A stretch of 64,000 nucleotides of DNA from Rhypophila decipiens (lineage: Eukaryota; Ascomycota; Sordariomycetes; Sordariales; Naviculisporaceae), in assembly GCA_033297075.1 (NCBI GenBank), contig MU858077.1, forward strand, positions 1 to 64,000, written 5' to 3'. The translations under genes and the position numbers were made by a program. This document shows positions 34,776 through 45,532 of this stretch, piece by piece; within the stretch, counting starts at the first letter, position 1, and the number at the start of each line of letters is the position of its first letter. The notes beneath the pieces were generated by a model. It saw only the letters and a program-made list of their open reading frames with translations. It ran no database searches and was not told where the DNA came from.

Positions 34776-36154
34776 ATGGATACCTTCAAAGGTCTACAAA
34801 AGAGCCTCACGTATGGCCCGCCTCTTCGCACCCGGTCGCTTGTTGCTATCACGCCGAGGGCAGCTTGGATAGAAGCTGACGTGGACATACTCTAGCTCTC
34901 TGGGGGCCCAGGTCACTCCCTTTGCCTCGCGCACCTTTCAGTACACAAAGGAGCAGCTTGGCCAGGCTGAGGACAAGGTTTGTAGTTGCCGTCGAACCAT
35001 GGGCGATTGGACGGTGATGGCTAATGGGATGGGCTTATTTAAATACAGACGCAACTTCCCCCAGACTATATTGATCTGGAGAAGAGAGTCGATGCGCTCA
35101 AGGCCGTTCATCAGAAGATGCTGGCCGTGACGTGAGTCTCTACTCCCACGCCAACAACGGTCAAGAATCCATGGAGCTAGCTTGCTGACCGGGCCATTGT
35201 CGTCGTGCAAATACAGCTCCCAGTACTCGCACGAAGCCTACGATTATCCCCCCAATATCAAGGAGACCTTCCAGGACCTCGGTCGCACTGTCAGTGAGAA
35301 GGTCACGCTCCTCTCCTCGGCCACATCCCCCGCCGAAGCGCAGGCTGCCCTGACGGCTCCTCCAACCGCCAAGCCTCAGCCCAAGACGTTCCCGCACGCC
35401 ATCGCCCGCGCCAGTTTGGCGAGCAGCCAGACCCTGCACCAGCAGCACACCGGTGCCGGGGAGGACCCGCTCGCCACCGCCCTCGAGAAATATGCGCTGG
35501 CCATGGAGCGCGTGGGTGAAGCCCGTCTCGCGCAAGACGCCCAGATTCAGAGCCGCTTCCTCGCGGGCTGGAACACTACCCTCAACACGAACCTTCACTT
35601 CGCCGCACGCGCCCGCAAGGGCGTTGAGAAAGCCCGCCTCACCCTCGACGCCGTCAAGGCTCGCGTCAAGGGGACCACTTGGAAGCTCGGCGGCGGCTCT
35701 GGCTCCCCTCGCCAGGACCTCCATGACGAACACGAGCTCAGCCCCGAGGCCCAGGAGGAGATTGAGAAGGCCGAGGACGAATTCGTCACTCAGACCGAAG
35801 AGGCCGTGGGTGTCATGAAGAATGTGAGTTCTTTTGCGATTGGGGTCCCCACTTGTCATAAAAGAAATAGTACCGCTAACTTGGAAAAACAGGTCCTCGA
35901 CACGCCCGAGCCCCTCCGCAACCTCGCCGAGCTGATCGCGGCGCAGATGGAATACCACAAAAAGGCCCACGAGATTCTGAGCGAACTCGCGCCTATCATT
36001 GACGGGCTGCAGGTCGAACAGGAGGCAAGTCGTGCTTCGACGTACTCTTTGCACTGAAAGCCCGTTACACGCTCATGTTGCTGACTGAGGACACTTTTTG
36101 GTGACGCGACGAGAACAGGCGAGCTACCGCAAGAGCCGTGAAAGCAGCTCATAA
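34776..36154 (+). CDS. BAR-domain protein (Gvp36-like)
   Basis: Six exons (34776-34810, 34896-34977, 35049-35131, 35217-35823, 35893-36024, 36119-36154) give 324 aa. Introns are 85, 71, 85, 69 and 94 bp. The last begins GC (GCAAGT) rather than GT; spliced, it continues VEQEASYRKSRESSS. The sequence is mostly amphipathic helix with QLPPDYIDLEKRVDALKAVH early, a long Ala/Glu/Arg-rich helical core and LAELIAAQMEYHKKAHEIL late. This matches the fungal Gvp36-type BAR family, which binds curved Golgi, vesicle or endosome membranes (family knowledge). Without the GC-AG splice the protein would end a few residues later as EASRASTYSLH. Confidence 0.87.
36025..36118 (+). other. GC-AG intron of the BAR gene
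   Basis: The donor reads GAG|GCAAGT, the standard context for GC-type introns, and the acceptor reads GAACAG|GCG. A CTGAC branch-like sequence lies inside. Splicing keeps the frame and gives the expected C-terminal SYRKSRES. Confidence 0.75.
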
Positions 36155-37020
36155 ATCAAGCGAGCACAGCACCGATGAAGTAATCTGAGCCGGCCGGCAG
36201 GGCGAGTGGAATAGGTTGCCATGGTATATGGGAACTTGTAACTTATGGGTGGTACTGGATACCATACTTGTCTTCATTGAAGGAGGATTCCCGGTCCGCG
36301 GACCGTTGGTCTTGGGGGCGATTGTATGCACCTACTTAGGTATGAATGGATGATGGACTAGCTGGTTTGTGTAGTTGGGGTTTCACACTAGAATTTGTCT
36401 GCTTCTTGTTTGGGACTGTGTGAACGAGATACCGTGGGATCGGGCTGACTTTTGGTTGGTTGTTTCTTTTGGCTGATGAAATTCTCTAATTCTCCACGTC
36501 CTACTTTTTCGTTCGTGTTCCATTCGGGTTAATCAGTGCGTACGCTGTTGGTTCTAGTTTCACTTGTTCTTTTCCTAGTCTTGCGAGTAGATTGATGGGT
36601 GATGGGTGGGCAATTCCAATTCCAGTTCCGAGTTTATTTTTCTCACATCTTTCGCATTCAGTGACATTTTTGTTGCGATTGAGTTAGTTCAAGGATTAAA
36701 GGCTGTAGTAGATAGGTATATGGATGTATTCAAAATGCTGGTTGTGGTTGGGAATAGACAAAATTGGATGAAAATGCTCACTAACGCTAATTTAGCTAAT
36801 AATAACACTAACAACTAAACGAACCAAGCACTCACTGGTGTTGGTTTTTTGAGCCCAACCAGCATGTATCGGTCAATGTTTGGTTTAATGCTGGCCTGTT
36901 TAGCCAGCTATAATAGGAATCCAACTAATTACAAGGAGGCTATGTAATCGGGGGGAAGTAGCTAACGGAGAATATAGAGGTGTGTCTTTGAGATCATCAC
37001 TACCTAGGTAGGCAGTCATT
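36155..37020. other. Convergent 3' region, BAR / Rog1-like
   Basis: 3' UTR-like, T- and G-rich sequence. The one longer plus-strand ORF (36606-36818) has no domain. No gene is supported. Confidence 0.5.
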
Positions 37021-40000
37021 TCACCCACTAGAGGGCATCCGAATATGAATCGCTGGCCCAGCCGAGGGACTCTCCCGGTTGTGATCATCTTTACTTCCTT
37101 TCCCACCACCGCTTCCCACTTCTCTTCTTGCCTCGATCCGTTGGGGGGTAGGTGTAGTAGGTGTCTGGGGGCCAGCATCACCTTCGACAGCAGAATTTCC
37201 TCCTCCTCCATCTGCGTGCCGCCTCGCCGCATCAACAGCCGAAGGCGAGGGAGAAGACGAATTGATTAGTGTCGTCACAGGTGATCTCGACCTTCGTCTT
37301 GCCGCCAACGCCCCACGTCCAACAATCTTCTCTGTCCAGTTCCAGTTCATCGGGCTGGTCCCCTTATTCTTGTGGTCCTTGTTCGTATCACCTGGGGAAG
37401 CCTTGTCTCCTCCCCCGTGACTGCCGAAAGAACTTTGACCGAACGAAGCAAAGTCGTCATCGGTATCATCCCCGCTTTCGAGCCAGTCCCGGTCGCTCCA
37501 GGTCATGGAGTCATGACGATACAAACGTGGACGGGGCGATGAAGGCGGGGATGGCAGCATCATGCTGAGAGCATTGTGATCGCCCTCAGCAGCAGCAGCA
37601 GCAGCAGCAGAAGCAGGGGAGACCGGCTTGGGAGACGAGCTATTCCGTGGCAGATCGTGGAGCACGTCCCTCGCCTCGTTATCGTCCTGTTCGGCACTAT
37701 CCCCAGCGAGAGGCTTGGAGGGCTCCGGCTCGGGCTTGGTTTCTCTACCGGTGCTATCCGGCGGCTCGGACGGCACCTTAGCCCGCTCCTTGTTCGACTG
37801 GTCTTCTGTCCTGGTAGTAGAGTTGGCCGAATCGCTAAAGTGGGCTTCGACGAGGTGGTGCACGACGGGCCAGCCAAAGGCGTTGGCAAACATTCGGCGC
37901 ACGATCAGGTTGTTGTGCGCGTCGGGTTCGAGCTTAACGAGGACCTTGCGCCATGAGAGGTCGCGATGGTAGGCCCTGGCAATTTTTTCTTCGACTCTCA
38001 TCTGCGAACTGTCAACCATATCGGCTGGATCCATGTCCGAGCTGGCGGTGCTCGCCGAATTGGCAGTCGAGTCTTCGTGTCGAAGGGTCGGTGAGGAGAC
38101 TGTCGAGGCAGCCTCGCTACTATCGCCCGCATTCTGTGTTGACGTCGAGACAGATGTGCGATTATTGGATTTGCGAAGGATGCCTAGTGAGTTACCCACC
38201 GAACGCCGCTTCATAGGGGGTGGCGGGATATCCGAAGGGTGGTAGATTCGGTCATGGAAGATAGTCCGTGGACGCTTGGATGGGTCGATCAGATACTCGA
38301 CCGATGGAAGTTTAGGATTGAGCAGATCGCCGGCTGCTTCGAAGAAGGTCGTCTTGGGGGGCGCAGAGAGGCCCTCGGAACCATCGGAGAACTCATTCCC
38401 AGATGTTGCCCTTGCCGTATTGGTCGAGGCAGACGAGTCTGAGCCAAGATCCTCCGACTTTAGCGTCTGGCTACGCTGGTAAATTCTATTCAGTTTGGGG
38501 GATGGAGGAGACGGGGATTTAGAACGATCCTCTTTGCGGAAGAGGTTCAAGAACCCCGTGAAGGGATTCGCGTTGTTTGACGTTGATGACTGCTTCAGAC
38601 CCTGCAGATCAGGAGACCCGTTCTCGTGATAAGGAGAAGCAACACTCCTAAGGCTTTGCTGATCGTCCTCCAACATGACATTAGTCGGGGGCTGAGGGAC
38701 CTCGTGAGCATTGCTTGCGCCAGTGGGCGTAGAAGCGCCGGTGGAGTCTGGCGCATCCTCGATCTTGTTCTCCTCTGGTGCCCAAGGTGACAACCTCGGG
38801 GAGGTCATATTCGCTCCAGTCAACTCGGCCCAGCCAAAGGCGGCAACTGTTTCCAGGAGCCCGACCTCGCGACGAGCCTTTTCTACACGGCCAAGACCTT
38901 GCCAGTCGAGAAAAAGGAGACAGCTGGTCCGAAGAGGCACGATGCCGTCATTGACCACATTCGAATACACTGTCCTATTCCGAAATTTCTTCAGCGCTGT
39001 GTGAGCAGGCCCCGTTGGTAATATCCGCAACAAAGGCTTTGATTCCGGTTGAGGTTCTCCGTAGACACGCCTATGTGCATTTTCCCCCAGATTCCCAACA
39101 ATCGCGCCCCATCCACTTCGGGCAATCGTAGGGGCTCTCCAAGTCAATCCCAGGTCTTGGCCCGTTCTCCCAACCAGTCCGAAATCGAGACCGAATTTGA
39201 CGTAGAGCGGGTTCTCGTGGTTCAGGCCGAGGAAAGGCGAGGCCAGAGTGATAAAGTTGATTGGCTCCACAAGATCAAAGAAACGGGGTGAGTGCTTTTG
39301 AATGTAAGCTATAGCATACGTTTGCACAAGACCACCGAGCGAATGCCCAACAAAGCTGATTTTGGTGATCTTGTAGGGCCGCTTCCTTTCCCTAGCTAAG
39401 CGTTGCGCGTGACTTTCAATCGGCCGTGTCTCCTCATGCTCAGACTTGTGGGAACTAGTCCTTAGTGACTGGGCGATAGCTTCCGACGCTGTTTTGCTCG
39501 TTGGGATGAAAGGCTGATCCGGGAACGTCATGGAAAGCACATATCTTGCCAGCCTTTTGCCCAAGTATTTTATGCCCCTTTCTGTTTTTGTGGCATTCCC
39601 AGAAAATCCGCGAACAATGACTTCCTCATCGTCATCGTCGTCCTTGTCCTCGGCCTGATCCTGGTCACCATCCCGGTTGATTTGCTCCTTCTCTGGGCCT
39701 GTCGGTGTCTGATCACCTGCAGAGTCGTTGCTGGTACTAGTCTCGGCCCTAGCAGTATTTGTATCCCCTGCCGCTCGCTCCCTCGCCCGACGGGCCTTCG
39801 CGTCAGCCTTTGCCCGCTTGACTCCCGCATCAATGCTCTCTTTCATATACAACATATCGGCGCCAAGATTACTATGCAATCCATGCGTGAGAACGACCAA
39901 GTGTATCTTCTTCTGCTTCTTCGGTGGCTGCTCGCTTTCATGTGAACGTCGATTGTGTCTAACAGAGTCGACGGGAGCGTCAGCGCCATGGTGTCTGTGG

Positions 40001-40695
40001 TGCTTGGCGTCATCATCCCATCCGGGAAGACGGGGTGTGTTCCATAGGGCAGCTGTGTCTTCGACCTTTAGGTGTATTGCCCTTGAAAACACACCCTTGG
40101 GTTGAGCCGGGTGATTCGACACGGCCCCGGCACTCTGCTGAAAGTCACTAACTTTTCCTGGCTGGGGCGCTTGTGCCTGTCCTCCGAGGACCGGGACAAC
40201 AGAGCCAAGATTCAGCGACTTCTCATCGCGGGCGAGCAGAATTTCGTAGTGAACAGCCGCCGACGTGGAAAAGATGACCTGTGAAGTCACCTCGATGATC
40301 CAGGAAACACTTTCTCCTTGGTGAGCCGGGCCATTTCCAAAATACCCATGTCTGCTTGTGCCCTCTCCGGCAGTCTGGCGGATGTTGTCGGGCACGACAA
40401 GATGGCAATTCCAGACACCGCCAGCCTTGAGCATGGGCTCGAACTCGGGAACGCCATATCGACGAGGGTTCTCGAACTTCTCGTTGGGGTCGAAGTGAGA
40501 GGGATAGGCAGCGACCGAGAGCGTATAAGGACCGTGAACAAACGCGGCGCGAAGAGCAATCGCACAAGTGTTCTTGATGCGCAAGAACAGGAACTCGGGC
40601 GAGGGGAGGATGCGATCGGCCGAAGGCGTGTAAGTCACTGTATAGCGCACCACTTCTCCGATTTTGACGCTACCTGCTTGATGAACGAGCAGCAT
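37021..40695 (-). CDS. Putative serine esterase/lipase, DUF676 (Rog1-like)
   Basis: Single exon, 1224 aa. An N-terminal beta-rich domain (residues 1-215) is followed by an alpha/beta-hydrolase core. This has HLVVLTHGLHS at ~265-274, the nucleophile elbow GHSLGG at 450-455 (Ser452) and TLASPFLGLNHENP. A downstream VVNDGIVPLRTS segment probably holds the catalytic Asp, and FHDRIYHPSDIPPP a candidate His. The insert between strand and elbow (~290-360) is acidic and low complexity, and the C-terminal ~250 residues are Ser/Pro/Ala rich with a poly-Ala run encoded by a CAG-type repeat (37586-37610). Yeast Rog1 and relatives are monoacylglycerol lipases; the substrate here is inferred only. Confidence 0.85.
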   Translation of the reverse strand: MLLVHQAGSVKIGEVVRYTVTYTPSADRILPSPEFLFLRIKNTCAIALRAAFVHGPYTLSVAAYPSHFDPNEKFENPRRYGVPEFEPMLKAGGVWNCHLVVPDNIRQTAGEGTSRHGYFGNGPAHQGESVSWIIEVTSQVIFSTSAAVHYEILLARDEKSLNLGSVVPVLGGQAQAPQPGKVSDFQQSAGAVSNHPAQPKGVFSRAIHLKVEDTAALWNTPRLPGWDDDAKHHRHHGADAPVDSVRHNRRSHESEQPPKKQKKIHLVVLTHGLHSNLGADMLYMKESIDAGVKRAKADAKARRARERAAGDTNTARAETSTSNDSAGDQTPTGPEKEQINRDGDQDQAEDKDDDDDEEVIVRGFSGNATKTERGIKYLGKRLARYVLSMTFPDQPFIPTSKTASEAIAQSLRTSSHKSEHEETRPIESHAQRLARERKRPYKITKISFVGHSLGGLVQTYAIAYIQKHSPRFFDLVEPINFITLASPFLGLNHENPLYVKFGLDFGLVGRTGQDLGLTWRAPTIARSGWGAIVGNLGENAHRRVYGEPQPESKPLLRILPTGPAHTALKKFRNRTVYSNVVNDGIVPLRTSCLLFLDWQGLGRVEKARREVGLLETVAAFGWAELTGANMTSPRLSPWAPEENKIEDAPDSTGASTPTGASNAHEVPQPPTNVMLEDDQQSLRSVASPYHENGSPDLQGLKQSSTSNNANPFTGFLNLFRKEDRSKSPSPPSPKLNRIYQRSQTLKSEDLGSDSSASTNTARATSGNEFSDGSEGLSAPPKTTFFEAAGDLLNPKLPSVEYLIDPSKRPRTIFHDRIYHPSDIPPPPMKRRSVGNSLGILRKSNNRTSVSTSTQNAGDSSEAASTVSSPTLRHEDSTANSASTASSDMDPADMVDSSQMRVEEKIARAYHRDLSWRKVLVKLEPDAHNNLIVRRMFANAFGWPVVHHLVEAHFSDSANSTTRTEDQSNKERAKVPSEPPDSTGRETKPEPEPSKPLAGDSAEQDDNEARDVLHDLPRNSSSPKPVSPASAAAAAAAEGDHNALSMMLPSPPSSPRPRLYRHDSMTWSDRDWLESGDDTDDDFASFGQSSFGSHGGGDKASPGDTNKDHKNKGTSPMNWNWTEKIVGRGALAARRRSRSPVTTLINSSSPSPSAVDAARRHADGGGGNSAVEGDAGPQTPTTPTPQRIEARREVGSGGGKGSKDDHNRESPSAGPAIHIRMPSSG

Positions 40696-42622
40696 GATTG
40701 TGGATTTGTTTGTCGTGTCGCGTACTATTATACACGGTTGGGACAGGTCTAGGGGCAGACCTGAGTGAAGTTGACGGGTGGTTTCGAGCGCGACTGTGTT
40801 CAGCCCGCCGTGGCTACAACACAGGTGTAATGGCAGCAGGGGCTCTGTTGAGGCGCATCACGGATCCGAGGTGAATAACTTTCGTAGATGGGTTGGATTC
40901 TCTCGAGCCGAAGCAAGGTTAGCAACGGGCGAGGTGCAGCATGATCAATCAATCCTTTTTGCGCCGTCGAGATGTAAGCACAACCAATATCGCCCACTGT
41001 GCAAGAGGTAGTCGTAGGTCGAGATCACTGTAGGTGTTGAGTTGAAAGGAGTCTGATCTTCGGTCGGGTCGTTTGCCCAATAACTGACGACACTAGTTGA
41101 GCCGTAATGTCGTTATCGCCAGGGGTTGCTTGTAATCCTAGCGTGGTGCCGAGAAGGATGACAGTTGCGGCAATGACGACATTGCGGGGATCGCGGCTTT
41201 GGAAATAAACGTAGGTACTTGTCACGAACGTGTCATGAAGAGTGTGGAATCCACCTTAGGTGCATCGAGGGCCAGAATAGTCCATAAGCTCGTCAAGTCA
41301 AACTTCAAGGCAGCGCGATTTGATGAGCAAGGAGGAGATGGGAAAAGCCTGGATATTGATAGTTGTTAGCGTGTTGGTCGCGTGCAGTTGGGCTGTCAGG
41401 TGTTCAGCTCCGACAAGCCCCGGCCAGCCCAGGGCCCCCAGGCGCAGCCATCCCACGTTACACAAGGGTCAGCGCTCACGCCACAGTGCTGGTTGCTGAG
41501 CCCCAAGAGTCAAGATCCTCAAAAGACCAGAAACTAGATATGGGATATATATTGAGAGACGACAGTTTTCTAACCATTCTGTGATGTGATCCAGATATAT
41601 ATGGTTGCACTAATTGGCCGCCTTGACATGTTGACAATGATGAAGTGCAGGTTGTGGACCGTGAAACAAGCCTTGTCCCATCCACAGCCTCATAAAGCCA
41701 TCCAGGGTCAAAGAGTCAAGCTGATATACAGGTATATTCAGGGGTCCCTGATACCGTCTTACTAAAGTGACCACACCTAAACATGAGCTTATTAAGGCCT
41801 TCCTGAGACTCGTTTAACGACTCTTTTTCTATCATATATAGACAGGAAATGCTGGACGGCTACCGTACGGTATGACATATGAACAGGAGGGTGTACCCCG
41901 TATCCGTCCAATGAATCCCACAGTCTTTATGCAATTGATGTACGGATACGGAGTACTGCGAGATGTTTCAGGGATAAGAGGCTTTAATATTCGTGCAAGG
42001 TATCGCTCGATTCAGCCCAATTTTGACACCAATCTACATATCACGGCCTCGGCTACATTATCATTACGGATCCTCGAACTAAAGAACGATCCTCACGGTT
42101 TCAAGCCACAAGGAGGTAAAGGCGGTGTGCGTTACCCGAATACGGGATCTGGTCTGCTGGGTTTGCGGCTCTGTGGGAATTTCGCAGCGATGGTTTGCGA
42201 GCTAGTCATTGGCCAGGGCTTAATTTCTTCACGTGATGACCGCCCCACTTCCGTTCGAGCTAACTTCCATTCGGTGAGAAATGTTTCTTCACCGCCAAAA
42301 ATTGTTCCGGCAGTAACTCACCCCTCCAACACCGACGGCAGATCGTGGATTGTCAAACACGATGGGAAGACGACCGAATGCTCTGATTCTGCAGTACTTT
42401 GAGCGGGGGCCCAAGCTGCAGGATCAAAGTAATCGCTACCCCCACACTTGCAAATCGTAAGCCACCAGTTGTCTCCCTGGCGCGCACTCGTGAAAAAGTT
42501 GCTGACTGTATGGAACTCGAAGCTGCGGCGAGCACTTCCCTCGCGGACGAATTGACAGCCTAACCGCACATCTGACCAAGAGATGCCCGGCTATATCGCA
42601 AGAAGATCGACTGAATGCCTTT
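40696..42622. promoter_or_regulatory. Divergent upstream region, Rog1-like / Zn2Cys6
   Basis: A 1.9-kb region between divergent starts. It holds a TACGGAGTA copy at 41947-41955. Short ORFs in it show no domain and no good splice joins. Confidence 0.45.
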
Positions 42623-42641
42623 ATGGCTCTCTCAGGCATGA
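42615..42641 (+). promoter_or_regulatory. uORF overlapping the Zn2Cys6 gene start
   Basis: ATG at 42615 opens an eight-residue frame (MPLWLSQA) that runs through the main start at 42623 and stops with TGA at 42639-42641. That stop overlaps an in-frame internal ATG (Met6) of the main protein, as ATGA. Reinitiation at Met6 is therefore possible. Confidence 0.4.
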
Positions 42642-44697
42642 CCCATGCCTCTCACAGGATTCAGCATGGCAGAAACGGCCAGCCCCAGGTCCAGGCCCAT
42701 GCTCAGGCGCAAGCTCAGGCTCACTTTCATGATCAGCCCAGTACCGCCCCAGTGGATGTGCCCACTATTCAAGGCGGGATAGAACGCGATTGGTCCAAAC
42801 TAAGCGTTCTGGCAGAGGTCTCGAGACAAATAGAACAGAACGAGAAAAGCGATGTTCCTGTCGGCAGCACGACGGCGACAGGACAAGCTGGCCCTCCAAC
42901 CAACGAGCGTTCTGAGCTCCAGGACCAATATGCGGGCGACAGTACCAGCTCTGTACGCGATGCTCCTGGTGAAAGGCCGGTTGACTCGAGCTTGCTTCGC
43001 GAGGGTGCCATGTCACCCACTGCGGAAGAAAGACTACAGGAAGCTCTCCGAGTGGAGGACGAAAGTGTCAATTCTTCCAACCTGACCATGGCCGCTGCCG
43101 CTGCCGCTCGACTTCAGCCGACACTGCTTGATCCTCAACTTCTAGGAGACGACGCTGCTGCTGCCGCCGCCGCAGAAGCCGCAAGTGCCACTGTCGCTGC
43201 TGCGCTCGCCGGCAGTCTTCCTCCAATTGACCAGAGCTCTCCCGCAGTCCTTCCGCCCCTCTCGATTGCGACCTCTCAACCATGGGGAGAAATCACTTAT
43301 ACCAGTGAGGGGTTCCAAACACAGCCCTTGCCCGCTGAGATGCCTCATCATATGATACCCCTGAGAGGGGGCTACCCTCTCGAACCAAATGCTCCTAGCG
43401 GGGTCAGAGCACGCCATTCCCGCGCCAAGTTTGATCCTACGAGGAGGAAACAGGTTCAAGAGGTGCGGAAGATTGGCGCTTGCATTCGCTGCAGGGTCTT
43501 GAGGAAGACGTGCTCGCAAGGGCAGCCGTGCGACACATGCCGGAAGGTACTTTCCCCAAGGGTGTGGCGATCGGGCTGTGTTCGTACCAAGTTCGCCGAA
43601 ACCCTGGATCTTTACACTGCCGGCGTCCAGGTTGTCCTTGCTCAGGCCAGGATTAACACGATCAAGCAGGCCGCCACTGTTACAAACAATCGGCTTCAGA
43701 TCGTGGCGCGTCAATTCAACGACAAAGAAAGCCGCCTCGAGCTCCAAGTTCTTCAGGTTGAGGGTGCTCTGGACCTTCTTGGCAAGCAAGAATCGGTCGA
43801 CTCGGCCGGAAATGAGGAGCCATTTGTCATTATAGACAATGACACGCAGGATGTGCCAGCTCGCGTTGAGGCATACATGCGCGAGGCTCTCCCAGATCTG
43901 ATCAAGGAGGAGCCGTCCAACTTCATGCAGGTGACTCTTGAGACTGCCCAGAGAATTGCACAAGGGGCAAATGACGAGCTGCTCAAAAAGTCGCTAGAGC
44001 TTTATGGCTTAGTCGAGCTCTTGAGCCGAGAACGCCAGTGGCACATCTATATCACAACAGGAATTGAAGAGCAACCTTACAGATTAATGCGCCTCTACGA
44101 CACCAACGAGACGTTCAACACCATCTGCTTGCAGCTGGCGGCGGCGGCAGAACGCAAGGCAGTCGCCACCAGCAAAGCTCTCCTAACCGGGATGCAGCGC
44201 GTTCTTCAGGACAGCAAAGTCAAGATTGATTTCAACATGTACTACGCCGCTCTGATCCTGCTCAATTGCGTCGAGAAGTCGACCTGGTCCTTCAAAGCCT
44301 GGGAGCAGGACAATCTACGGAACATCTGGCCACTTGAGAAGAACCCGGGTGATTTCACAGACCAGGGATACGTGATTGCGAATCTTCTCCGAATGCTCTT
44401 GGGAATCCGGAAGGCCCTGCCTCGCACAATGCGCCGCGAATCGGATGGGAAGCTGATTACTGATGAGCAAGACCCTGTTCTCCGCGATTACTTCGAGGCA
44501 ATCAATTTGGGCTGTAAGTTTTCCAGAGCGCCTCGACCATGTGTGTGTTTGAGCCTACCTCGGCTAACAGTAAGCTTTTTTCAGTTGATGATGTCAAGGC
44601 AATCCAGGAGCAGCCCATGCAGCCCATCTTCTCTCCGACGGATCCTCGGTCTCTTGAGCTGTTGTTTTGTTCGACCCTGCTTCTGCCGGTCGCGTAG
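42623..44697 (+). CDS. Atypical Zn2Cys6 DNA-binding protein
   Basis: Two exons (42623-44513, 44585-44697), 71-bp intron, 667 aa. The N-terminus is rich in Gln/Ala/His (QAHAQAQAQAHFH) and has poly-Ala stretches, typical of activation regions. A zinc cluster lies at C287-X2-C290-X6-C297-X5-C303-X2-C306-X12-C319; the last spacing is longer than the usual 6-8. The cluster is therefore internal rather than N-terminal. The following ~330 residues are helical, without the classic middle homology region that I can recognise. Exon 2 restores the reading INLGFDDVKAIQEQP. A nuclear regulatory role is inferred from the cysteine pattern; targets are unknown. Confidence 0.8.
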
Positions 44698-45532
44698 TCG
44701 GCGCTTGCTTGACCCGATTCTTCACTGCCTCGCCTGAAGAAATCTGCTGTACTGTGTCGAAGTGCTGTGCCGGCCAGGAGATACTCTGCTGCGTCCACTA
44801 ACCATGGTTATGTATGGTCTTGCAGCTTTCCTTGTCAACCTTTTAGATTTCACTGTTCCGTCCATATCCCAGCGCAAAGCTCCGCAAACTCAGCGATCAA
44901 AATACTTGCTGCAGTCTCTTGTTAGTCTTGTCCTTCTGTTGTGGGATAGATATGGGTATCTTGGGCGATATAGAGCATTTTCTTTCCACAGTCTTTTTTT
45001 TTCTCGTGGTTTGTGAGCGAGGGATGGTCGTTATTTTCCTGTTTCTGTCTGGTACTTGCGGATACCACTCTGCGGTTAAATAAGGCCATTTGGCCTTTTG
45101 CTTGGGTGGAATTAAAAAAAAAAGGGGGGCTTCTGCTCATGGCGTTTGTCAAAAGTAAACAAATGGGGAACAGAATGATGAAGTGCGGTACAAGGTATAT
45201 AACTTTACATCCTTTGCTTTCTCGCGAAAAGGCAAGGTACTGGGAAAAACGAGAGCAGTTATCTTTATAGACCTCTTTTGTTGATTGATTATTTCCTGTG
45301 TTACCCGGCTTCCTGGGCTAGGGTCGGCCGGTTCGTTCTCATCTAAGAATCTGTAAGCACGCAGACGATGGCAAACAAGGCAATTGTTCTTTCACCAAGA
45401 ACATGTTGGTCTCGTTATTGATCTTGTTCTACCCAAAAAGCATGAATTTATGCTTATACCAAGTCGCTTCTTCCACACGCATACATGGACACCTTCAAAG
45501 TCGGGAAGGACAAACAGAAAAGGCCTCTCTGT
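44698..45532. other. Convergent 3' region
   Basis: 3' UTRs of the Zn2Cys6 gene and sec5. It contains an A-run at about 45114-45122. No gene is seen. Confidence 0.5.
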
